From Gemmatimonadota bacterium (GTDB lineage: Bacteria; Gemmatimonadota; Gemmatimonadetes; Longimicrobiales; Gaopeijiaceae): 64,000 bases of DNA. The notes under the pieces were generated by a model. That model did not search any database and was not told the DNA's origin. It saw nothing but the letters and a program-made list of their open reading frames with translations. Below, in pieces: positions 47,829 through 55,330 of the stretch. A program made the position numbers and the translations under genes. The first letter of the stretch is position 1. Every line of letters starts with the position of its first letter. The DNA lies in NCBI GenBank assembly GCA_022340865.1, contig JAJDNC010000009.1:1-64000 (forward strand), given 5' to 3'.

Positions 47829-49196
47829 ATGGCCACTCCGGACGCGTACATCGACACGCACCTCCAGAGCTTCCTGGAGGACTTCGCGCACCTCATCGCC
47901 ATCCCCAGCATCTCCACCGATCCCGACCACGCCGGCGACGTCCGCGCCGCCGCCGACTGGGTGGCCGAGCGGATGCGCCGGGCGGGTCTGGACGCGTCGG
48001 TGGTGGACACCGACGGGCATCCCCTGGTGCTGGGGCGACACGACGCCGGAGCCGATGCTCCTACTCTGCTCGTGTACGCGCACTACGACGTGCAGCCCGC
48101 GGATCCCCTGGGCGAGTGGCGCTCGCCTCCCTTCGAGCTGACCCGCGACGGCGGCAACTTCGTCGCCCGGGGCGCCGCCGACGACAAGGCGCAGGTCATC
48201 CTGCAGATCTCGGCGGCGGAGGCGGCGCTGAGGACCGGCGGGCTCCCCGTGAACCTCATCCTTCTCTTCGAGGGCGAGGAGGAGGTGGGCTCCACCCACC
48301 TGACGCCGTACGTGGCGGCCCACGCGGCGGAGCTGGCCACCGATCACGTGGTCATCGGCGACTCCATGATGTTCGCCCCCGACCGACCGTCCCTGATCTT
48401 CGGCACGCGGGGCATGGCGTACATCGAGATCGACGTGCGCACCGGCAGCCACGACCTGCACTCCGGGCAGTACGGCGGGGCCGTGCCCAACCCCGCCCAC
48501 GTGCTCTCCCGCATCATCACCTCGTTCCACGATGCCGACGGCCGGGTGGCGGTGGAGGGCTTCTACGACGACGTGCGCGACGTGTCCCCGGCGCTCCGCA
48601 AGGCGTGGGCCGAGCTGGGCTACGACGAGGAGGCGTTCCGGCGCTCGGCAGGCGGCGCCCCGCTCCGGGGCGAGCCGGGCTTCTCCACGCCCGAGCGTCT
48701 CTGGATCCGGCCTTGCCTGGACGTGAACGGCTTGATCTCGGGCTACACCGGGCCGGGCAAGAAGACCGTGCTCCCCGCCCGGGCCGGCGCCAAGGTGAGC
48801 TGTCGGCTGGTGCCGGATCAGGACCCGGAGCGGATCACCGAGCTGCTGAAAGACCACGTCGCGCGCCGCGCCCCCGCAGGCGTGGAGGTCACCGTGACGG
48901 GCTTCCAGGAGAACCGCCCCTGGTACGCCGAGCCCGAGGGGCCCCTCTTCCGGGCGGCGGCGGTGGCGTACGAGGGCGTGTACGGCGTCCAGCCCGTGCG
49001 GGTGTGCCACGGGGGAACGCTCCCCATCGCGGTGGACTTCTCCGAGCTGCTCACGCCCAGCGTGGCGGTGATGGGCTTCGCGCTCCCCGGCGCCAACATG
49101 CACGCGCCCAACGAGTGGATCCCCGTGTCGCAGCTCGAGCGGGGGATGCGCGTCATGGCGCGCCTGTACGGGGAGCTGGCGGCGGAAGGTAGGTAG
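47829..49196 (+). CDS. M20-family metallo-dipeptidase
   Basis: 455 residues from the ATG at 47829. Metal and catalytic motifs of the M20 family: LLVYAHYDVQPADP (His and Asp), ARGAADDKAQV (bridging Asp), FEGEEEVGS (catalytic Glu pair), DLHSGQYGG in the lid domain and the final NMHAPNEWI (His). Length and order fit the bacterial dipeptidase/carnosinase-like group. It cleaves dipeptides in the cytoplasm using two zinc ions. No clear ribosome-binding site is seen, so the start is the least certain part. Convergent with the HgcAB-like gene. Confidence 0.93.
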   Translation: MATPDAYIDTHLQSFLEDFAHLIAIPSISTDPDHAGDVRAAADWVAERMRRAGLDASVVDTDGHPLVLGRHDAGADAPTLLVYAHYDVQPADPLGEWRSPPFELTRDGGNFVARGAADDKAQVILQISAAEAALRTGGLPVNLILLFEGEEEVGSTHLTPYVAAHAAELATDHVVIGDSMMFAPDRPSLIFGTRGMAYIEIDVRTGSHDLHSGQYGGAVPNPAHVLSRIITSFHDADGRVAVEGFYDDVRDVSPALRKAWAELGYDEEAFRRSAGGAPLRGEPGFSTPERLWIRPCLDVNGLISGYTGPGKKTVLPARAGAKVSCRLVPDQDPERITELLKDHVARRAPAGVEVTVTGFQENRPWYAEPEGPLFRAAAVAYEGVYGVQPVRVCHGGTLPIAVDFSELLTPSVAVMGFALPGANMHAPNEWIPVSQLERGMRVMARLYGELAAEGR

Positions 49197-49241
49197 CGGC
49201 GGCGTCTCACTCTCGGTCTTCGGCCTCGCCGCACCTGCCCT

Positions 49242-50372
49242 TCACCGCGCGGGTCCGCCGGGCCCGACGTGGACCGTCCGGCGGCCCATCATGTTCAGGC
49301 GTGTCGAGCGGATGGTGGCCGCCTCCACCACCCGTCCGTCGGGGTAGCGGAAGTGTAGCGCGTCCTCGGGGCACTGGACGATGCAGGCGCCGCACGCGAT
49401 GCAGTCGTCGGGCCGGGCCACGCGCACCTTGCGCCGCCGCCCTTCCATGGCCAGCACGTCCCGGGGGCACACCTGCACGCACTCGGCGGCGCCGGTGCAC
49501 CGGTCCTCGGAGAGCGTGATGGCCGGCGTGTTGCGGAAGCTGTTGACGTAGCTCGGGTACCACGGCGTGGTCCCGGCGAAGTCCACTGCCAGCACCCCGA
49601 CGGCGGCCACCGAGGCGACGGCCGCGAGGATCAGATGCCCGCCGGACACCCCGCCCAGGAGCGCGAGGACGCCCCAGGCGAGACCGAAGCCGGCCGCCGC
49701 CGCTCCCGCGAACACCACCCACCGCCCCCGTCCCCGCACCGGCCAGTGGGGCACGGTGAGGAAGAGGCCCGGCACCACGATCCACACCTGGAGGAGCGTG
49801 GCGGCCAGCACCCTCCGCCCGCCCAGGATCCCGAAGACCGGCCCGGCCACCAGCGTCATGGGCAGGGCCCAGACCGCGGCCATCTCGAAGCGCTCCCAGG
49901 CCGGGAAGCGCATGAAGCGCCACCGCTTCACGATGCGGGAGCCCCGGGCCAGGAACGCCGGCAGGTCCTCCAGGCGCGCCGGGCCCCAGCGGGTGGCCCA
50001 GCCGGTGGCCTCGGTGATGGCGCGCCGCTCGATGCCGGTGGCGCCGAGCTGGGGCAGCACGACCTCCCGGTGACGGACCCGCTCGGCGACGCCCGACGTG
50101 CGGATGGCCGCGATGACGTCGTGATGGGTGAGATGCCCGCCGCCGGCCGCGCACCACACGTTGATGCCGCGGCTGTCCGCCACCAGGAGCCAGCAGTCGA
50201 AGCCGGCCAGATGCTCGGTGAGGCGGCGGACGGTGAGCGTGTAGTTCCCCGTCACCAGCACCGGCGCGTCGGGGCCCGGCGTGCCGACGGCACGCAGGCC
50301 GGTGCGCGTCCGATGGGGAAAGAGCCGCGTCAGGGTGTCGTAGAGGTACCCCGGCAACGCCCGCGCCTTCAC
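49242..50372 (-). CDS. HgcA-HgcB-like fusion: corrinoid-binding membrane protein with C-terminal ferredoxin
   Basis: 376 residues from a GTG at 50372 with GGAGGAG 5 bases upstream. Residues about 35-160 match the corrinoid domain of the mercury-methylation protein HgcA and CdhD: VLVTGNYTLTVRRL, then the cap-helix motif NVWCAAG (71-77, cobalt-facing Cys at C74), then VVLPQLGATGIE. In HgcA a Lys follows this motif; here it is Gly78. Residues about 165-275 form four to five membrane helices, as in HgcA. The end (about 285-340) is a ferredoxin like HgcB: the second site CIACGACIVQCP is complete (324-335), the first has C292, C298 and C302 but lacks one Cys. Known databases hold HgcAB-like fusions whose reaction is unproven. 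Coupled to the methyltransferase by a GTGA overlap. Confidence 0.85.
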   Translation of the reverse strand: MKARALPGYLYDTLTRLFPHRTRTGLRAVGTPGPDAPVLVTGNYTLTVRRLTEHLAGFDCWLLVADSRGINVWCAAGGGHLTHHDVIAAIRTSGVAERVRHREVVLPQLGATGIERRAITEATGWATRWGPARLEDLPAFLARGSRIVKRWRFMRFPAWERFEMAAVWALPMTLVAGPVFGILGGRRVLAATLLQVWIVVPGLFLTVPHWPVRGRGRWVVFAGAAAAGFGLAWGVLALLGGVSGGHLILAAVASVAAVGVLAVDFAGTTPWYPSYVNSFRNTPAITLSEDRCTGAAECVQVCPRDVLAMEGRRRKVRVARPDDCIACGACIVQCPEDALHFRYPDGRVVEAATIRSTRLNMMGRRTVHVGPGGPAR

Positions 50373-51043
50373 GACGTCTCCTCCGCGGGGCGGACACCCT
50401 CGACGATGGCGAGGTCGCTGGACCAGGGCCGGGTCTCCCGGACCTGGGTGAACCCCGCCTCCCTCACCAGGCCGGCCAAGTCGTCCAGCACCTGCGTCGA
50501 CGTCTGCGTGAGCAGCCAGGTGAGCGCCACCAGCGGCGCCCGCCGGGTCCGCTGCCAGAGGCGCGCCGCCGCGTCCGTGGGCCGCACCTCGTCGGCCACC
50601 ACCAGGAGGCCTCCGGGCCTCAGGCGGCTCCACGCGACGCGCAGAGCGTAGCGCCGCCCCTCCGGGCTCATCTCCGAGAGCGCCAGGGACGAGACGACGG
50701 CGTCGAAGCACGCCTCCGCGAACCGGTCCTCGATCTCCGCCGCTCCCAGCTCCACCCACTCCACCTTCCCGCCGGCGTCCGCCGCCACCGTCTTCGAGCG
50801 CGCCACGGCCAGCATCTCGGCGTTCATGTCGATGCCCACGACGTCGGCGCCCAGCGCGGCGCAGGCGAGGGCCACGCCCCCGGTGCCGCAGCCGATGTCG
50901 AGGACGCGCCGCCCGGGCCCGGCGGCCCGTTCCGCCAGACGTTGCCAGAGCGCCTCGATGTGCCCCCCGCTCAGCCAGCGGATCCCCCGGTCGTAACGCC
51001 AGGGGGCCGACTCCAGCACCTTCATGTACACGAAGCTGCTCAT
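50369..51043 (-). CDS. SAM-dependent methyltransferase partnered with the corrinoid protein (CpaM-like)
   Basis: 224 residues, starting MSSFVYMKVLESAPWRYDRGI. The Rossmann methyltransferase core is clear: RVLDIGCGTGGVALACA (SAM loop), VVGIDMNAEML, DAVVSSLALSEMSPEGR and LRPGGLLVVADEV. Its GTGA stop-start overlap with the HgcAB-like gene means the two are made together. The N-terminus resembles what I recall as the corrinoid protein-associated methyltransferase CpaM. It may methylate the cobalt of its partner or the partner's product; this is inference. Upstream, 142 bases separate it from the GH2 gene on the same strand. Confidence 0.82.
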   Translation of the reverse strand: MSSFVYMKVLESAPWRYDRGIRWLSGGHIEALWQRLAERAAGPGRRVLDIGCGTGGVALACAALGADVVGIDMNAEMLAVARSKTVAADAGGKVEWVELGAAEIEDRFAEACFDAVVSSLALSEMSPEGRRYALRVAWSRLRPGGLLVVADEVRPTDAAARLWQRTRRAPLVALTWLLTQTSTQVLDDLAGLVREAGFTQVRETRPWSSDLAIVEGVRPAEETS

Positions 51044-51185
51044 GCGTCGTGGCTCATCGGGGTGGTCCGCTCACCGCGGCGGTCGCGCTCACCGGTCGTC
51101 GCGGTCGCTGCGATCATCGCACCTCCATGGTCGCGGTTCTTCCGCGGCCCGCGTGCGCCCCCCGGATGCCCGGGCACCACCCCCC

Positions 51186-53711
51186 TCACACCGACGGCCG
51201 TGGCGTCACCTCTCTGCAGGTCACGGCCGCGGTGGCCGAGGCGAGCCCCGGCGCGGACGCCGTGACCCGCACCTCCCCGGCCTTCTTGCCCGCCTGCACG
51301 ATGGCCACGGCCAGGCCGTTGAACACCCGCCGCACCGTGCCCTTGTCCGGCGCGTGGTCGCTGGGGTCGCCGTTGCCCAGGCCGATGAGCCGGCCGCCTC
51401 CCGACACGGCGAACTCTAGCTCGTCGTTGGACACCGGCACCACGCGCCCCTGCGCGTCCACCACGCTCACCTCCACCACCGACACGTCCTCGCCGTCGGC
51501 GTCGATGGTGGTCCGGTCGGGCGCGAGGACGATGCGCACCGCCGGCCCCGTGGTCTCGCGCTTCGCCGTCAGCACCCGGGCGCCTCCCTTGAAGCCCCGC
51601 GCCTCCAGGGTCCCGGGGCGGTACGGCACCTTCCAGGAGAGGTGCCCGTTGGGCGTCACGTCCCGGGATCCCAGGCTGGTTCCGTTCAGGAAGAGCTCGA
51701 CACGGTCGAGGTTGCTGTACGCCCACACCTCGATCTCCTGGCCCTCCCTCCCGCCCCAGCTCCAGTGGGGGAAGAGATGGAGCGTGGGCTCGTCGCCCCA
51801 CCACGTCCGGTAGTAGAAGTAGTTGTCCTTGGGGAAGCCGCACGTGTCCATGAGGCCGAAGTGCGAGCTGATGCACGGCCACGCGTACGGCGTGGGCTCG
51901 CCGCGGTAGTCGAAGCCGGTCCACACGAACCCGCCCGCCAGGAACGCACGGGCTGCGTACTCCTTCCACCACGTCTCGGCGGTGGCGCCCCACGGCGGTG
52001 CCTGGGTGTCGTAGGACTCCACGTAGCCGCGCTCCTTGTCGTTGGCGTAGATGCCGCGGGTGGAGACCGTGCTCGCCGTCTCGGTGCCCATGGTCCACTG
52101 CTTCGGAAACGCCTTGTGGAACGCGTCGATGCGCGCGCCGTCCCCGTAGTTGAAGCCCTGCACGTCCACCACGGCGGAGAGCCCCTTCCCCCACGAGTCG
52201 GAGTTGTTCATGGCCTCCGTTATGGGCCGGCTCGGATCCAGGCGGCGCGCCAGCCGCTTCATGCTCGCGGCCATGCGGGCTCCTTCGGGGGTGCCCTGCG
52301 TGGGCTCCTCGTTGCCGATGGACCAGCAGAAGACGCTGGGGTGGTTGCGGTCGCGGAGGATCAGCCGCTCGAGCTGGCTCAGCCCCTCGTGGCTGGACGA
52401 GAACATCCGCGTCTCGTCCAGCACCAGCATGCCGAGCCGGTCGCAGGCGTCGAGGAGCTCGGGCGTGGGCGGGTTGTGCGAGGTGCGGTACGCGTTCGAG
52501 CCCATCTCCTTGAGCTTCGCGATCCTGTAGTACTGGAGGCGGTCGGGGAGCGCGGAGCCGACGCCGGCGTGGTCCTGGTGGTTGCACGTCCCCTTGATCT
52601 CCACGCGCTCGCCGTTGAGGAAGAAGCCTCTGTCGGCGTCGAAGCGCATGGTGCGTACCCCGAAGGGGGTCCGGCAGTCGTCCACCGCCGTGCCTCCGGT
52701 CTCCACCGTGGTGGCCAGCGTGTAGAGGTGCGGCGACTCCAGGGACCAGAGCTCCGCGTTCCTCACGGTCGCCTCCTGGCTCACCGTGGCGCGCCCCCAG
52801 GCTGGGACCCTCACGTTCCGAGTCGAGGCCGTGCCCACCACGGTCCCCGCCGCATCCACGATGCGCGACACCACACGGCACGTCGCCTCCGAGCCGGCGT
52901 CGTTGGCCACGTCGGTGCGCATGCGGACCCGGGCGTCCCCGCCCCGCACGTCCGTGGTGACGTAGGTCCCCCACCGCGCGACGTGCACCGGGGCGGTCTT
53001 CACCAGCCAGGCGTGCCGGTAGATCCCCGCACCCTCGTAGAACCAACCCTCGTTCTCGGTGGCGTCCACACGCGCCACCAGCACGTTGTCGGCACCGTAG
53101 TGGACGAAGTCGGTGACGTCGATGTGGAAGGGAGCGTATCCGCTGAGCGCGGTGCCGAGGTAGACGTCGTTGAGGGTGACGATGGCGTTGCGGTAGACGC
53201 CGTCGAACTCCAGGGAGAGCCTCCGGCCGGCGTCCTTCGCGGGAACCGGGAAGACCTTTCTGTACCACCCGATGCTCGTGGCCGGATACGCCCGGCCCAG
53301 GGGGTGGTACCCGTGCGAGTCCAGGGTGCGGTCGTCCACGAAGGGAAGCTCCACGGCCCAGTCGTGAGGGAGATCCACGGCACGCCAGTCGCTGACGTCG
53401 AAGTCCGGACGCCCGGGTCGGAAGAAGTACCCGGTCTTGGCGAATACACCGCTGCCACCGTGCCCGAACCCGAAGTCCTTGGCCGGGTCCGACGCGTGGC
53501 CCAGGTGGAAGCGCCAGCCGAAGTCCAGGAGGAGGCGGTCGCGGACGGTTGTGTCGGCGAAGGGCCTCGGGTCACCCGTCGGGTCGTCCCGCATCTCCCC
53601 GACCACATCGGGCCGGGTGGCCGGATGCAGCCCCTCCAGACGGGGCATGGCCGCGGCCCCCGCGGCCATGAGCCCGCTCTTCAACACGTCGCGCCGAGAC
53701 CACTCGCGCAT
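51186..53711 (-). CDS. Tat-exported glycoside hydrolase family 2 enzyme (beta-galactosidase-like)
   Basis: 841 residues from the ATG at 53711. The N-terminus MREWSRRDVLKSGLMAAG carries a twin-arginine (SRRxxLK) signal, so it is exported folded. The GH2 order is present: a sugar-binding domain (LPHDWAVELPF, FDGVYRNAIVTLN), an immunoglobulin-like domain, and a TIM barrel with NHQDHAGVG, SHNPPTPELLDACDRLGML, the acid/base Glu in SIGNEEPTQG, a likely nucleophile Glu in MGTETAST and VWTGFDYRGEPTPY. C-terminal beta domains include a bacterial Ig-like one (about 720-835). The sugar released (galactose, glucuronic acid or mannose) cannot be told. A single gene, not in a visible polysaccharide locus. 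Confidence 0.9.
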   Translation of the reverse strand: MREWSRRDVLKSGLMAAGAAAMPRLEGLHPATRPDVVGEMRDDPTGDPRPFADTTVRDRLLLDFGWRFHLGHASDPAKDFGFGHGGSGVFAKTGYFFRPGRPDFDVSDWRAVDLPHDWAVELPFVDDRTLDSHGYHPLGRAYPATSIGWYRKVFPVPAKDAGRRLSLEFDGVYRNAIVTLNDVYLGTALSGYAPFHIDVTDFVHYGADNVLVARVDATENEGWFYEGAGIYRHAWLVKTAPVHVARWGTYVTTDVRGGDARVRMRTDVANDAGSEATCRVVSRIVDAAGTVVGTASTRNVRVPAWGRATVSQEATVRNAELWSLESPHLYTLATTVETGGTAVDDCRTPFGVRTMRFDADRGFFLNGERVEIKGTCNHQDHAGVGSALPDRLQYYRIAKLKEMGSNAYRTSHNPPTPELLDACDRLGMLVLDETRMFSSSHEGLSQLERLILRDRNHPSVFCWSIGNEEPTQGTPEGARMAASMKRLARRLDPSRPITEAMNNSDSWGKGLSAVVDVQGFNYGDGARIDAFHKAFPKQWTMGTETASTVSTRGIYANDKERGYVESYDTQAPPWGATAETWWKEYAARAFLAGGFVWTGFDYRGEPTPYAWPCISSHFGLMDTCGFPKDNYFYYRTWWGDEPTLHLFPHWSWGGREGQEIEVWAYSNLDRVELFLNGTSLGSRDVTPNGHLSWKVPYRPGTLEARGFKGGARVLTAKRETTGPAVRIVLAPDRTTIDADGEDVSVVEVSVVDAQGRVVPVSNDELEFAVSGGGRLIGLGNGDPSDHAPDKGTVRRVFNGLAVAIVQAGKKAGEVRVTASAPGLASATAAVTCREVTPRPSV

Positions 53712-53868
53712 GACCGTCTCCCTATTGGTCGTGGAGGAAAGCCCACGGCGAGGTAATACCGGACGGATCGTCGGCGCGTCAAGGCGCGTCCGGTCACGCC
53801 GCATCGTGGGGCCTCGAGGCGAGGCCCGCGGCCCCCTGCACTCTCGGCGCGTCCAGGCGGGGGCGGGG

Positions 53869-53898
53869 CCCCGCCGGAGCCCGAAGGCTCCGGCGGGG
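53869..53898 (-). terminator. Strong hairpin after the lipoprotein gene
   Basis: ccccgccggagcc (53869-53881) and ggctccggcgggg (53886-53898) form a perfect 13-bp stem closed by a CGAA tetraloop. It lies 12 bases beyond the minus-strand stop at 53911. The best terminator in the window. Confidence 0.75.
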
Positions 53899-53910
53899 AT
53901 GACCGACCCG

Positions 53911-55302
53911 TCAGTTGTTCTTGACGTGGATCGTCGCGCAGGCGTCCTGGAAGGTGATGGAGGCACCGTCAGGCGTGGCCACGGGCGTGGCGGCCCTCGC
54001 GCAGAGCTGATAGCCCCCCGGCTTGTAGATCGTGACGCCCGTGAACGTCGCCACGGTGTGATAGCCGTCGCTTCCCTCCACCGTGATCGCGGTGGTGTCC
54101 GAGCACGTCGTGCCGGTGGAGTTGCAGAAGCTGGCTCCCGCAGGCACGCCGTTGTTGGTGGACAGGTAGAGATCGATGGTCACCCGCTCGATCTGCGTTC
54201 CCCCTCCGGAGAGCGCCTCGACGGTGAACGTGGGCAGGCTCTCGCCGTTCACTCCATCTGTGGGCGGCGTGACGAACTGGAGCCGGCCGGCAGGGTTGGC
54301 TGCCACCGGAGCGAAGTGGCTGAAGTCGATGGGGCTGCCGCCCGTCGCCGGAGGATTCAAGGTCGCGGCGAGCAGGGGCTGGGGCAGCAACGCGCGGCCG
54401 GCGGCGGCCAACATGCCCGCCAGCGCGCCGCGCACACCGGTACTGGCCAGCTGCGGCGGGTCCTGGCCGCAGAACGTGGGCACGTACGTCTGCAACAGCG
54501 TGCCGTTGCGTTGGAGGACGTTGGCATCACCCGAGAGGTCCACGGGGTTGTCATAGCACACACCGACGTGGAGCTGCCCGTCCTGGAATCCGGGCACGCG
54601 CGGGAAGGTGTGCAGCCGGTAGCCGAGGTCGCCGATCGTGACGTCCCCCACTGTCGTCAGCGTTTCTGGATGGCCGTAGATGAGAATCGTGGGGACGCTC
54701 GTCACCGTCGACCAGATGTCGTCGACCTGGACCCCCCAGAACGCCTCGTTGCCGCTACCGAAGGGCACCTTTCCGTGTGCCACGACGTCGGTAGCGTCGC
54801 CGCCCCGGACGGCGAACATCCCCTCGCTGCCCAGGTCCGCCGCAGTGACCAACGCCACCGTGTCCGTGTCGGCGGGCGCCGGCGTGCACAGGCCCGGCGC
54901 CACTCCGTCCTGGCACATGTACTGGATCACGCCGTTGGCCAGGCTCGCGCCGTCGTCGGCCGACCCGCCGGTCCCGGCTGCCGCGATGGTGTCGATGGCC
55001 GAGAGGACCGTCCATCCTCCGGCGACCACGTTCGTGCTCTGCCCTGCGGCGCACTCGTCCTGCATGGCCTTCAGGGTGTCGGTGGTGGTCTGCTGCTGCG
55101 GGGTCGAGAAATAGCTGCGGGCCAGCGAGAGGAGGTTGCTGGCATCGCACGAGCTGGACGTCTTCGCGAACGACGTCTCCACGCTCACGGGAGACGCCGG
55201 TGTCGAGCTGGAAGGCTCGCCGCAGCTGGAGAGCGCCACCGCGAGACACGCGACGAGAGGACCGGCATATCGACTTCGGGTCATACGAGGGATTCGCGTC
55301 AT
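53911..55302 (-). CDS. Secreted lipoprotein, unknown function
   Basis: 463 residues from the ATG at 55302, with GAGGAG 9 bases upstream. Residues 1-27 end in a lipobox-like LSSC, so the mature protein probably starts at Cys27 bound to lipid. The rest is beta-rich and contains about ten further cysteines spread as likely disulfides (SSCDASN, MCQDG, GLCTP, VCYDN, TFCGQD, SFCNSTGTTCS, QLCARA, DACAT). No family recognised. It follows the TPR protein gene by 28 bases and is likely co-transcribed with it. Confidence 0.7.
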   Translation of the reverse strand: MTRIPRMTRSRYAGPLVACLAVALSSCGEPSSSTPASPVSVETSFAKTSSSCDASNLLSLARSYFSTPQQQTTTDTLKAMQDECAAGQSTNVVAGGWTVLSAIDTIAAAGTGGSADDGASLANGVIQYMCQDGVAPGLCTPAPADTDTVALVTAADLGSEGMFAVRGGDATDVVAHGKVPFGSGNEAFWGVQVDDIWSTVTSVPTILIYGHPETLTTVGDVTIGDLGYRLHTFPRVPGFQDGQLHVGVCYDNPVDLSGDANVLQRNGTLLQTYVPTFCGQDPPQLASTGVRGALAGMLAAAGRALLPQPLLAATLNPPATGGSPIDFSHFAPVAANPAGRLQFVTPPTDGVNGESLPTFTVEALSGGGTQIERVTIDLYLSTNNGVPAGASFCNSTGTTCSDTTAITVEGSDGYHTVATFTGVTIYKPGGYQLCARAATPVATPDGASITFQDACATIHVKNN

Positions 55303-55330
55303 TACGAGGCTCCTCGGGAGGGAAAGGAAC

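Noticed and set aside
49242-50372. Calling this a true mercury methylase (hgcA/hgcB)
   Set aside because: The Lys after the cap motif is Gly and one cluster Cys is missing, and the genes are fused. Sequence alone does not support mercury methylation.
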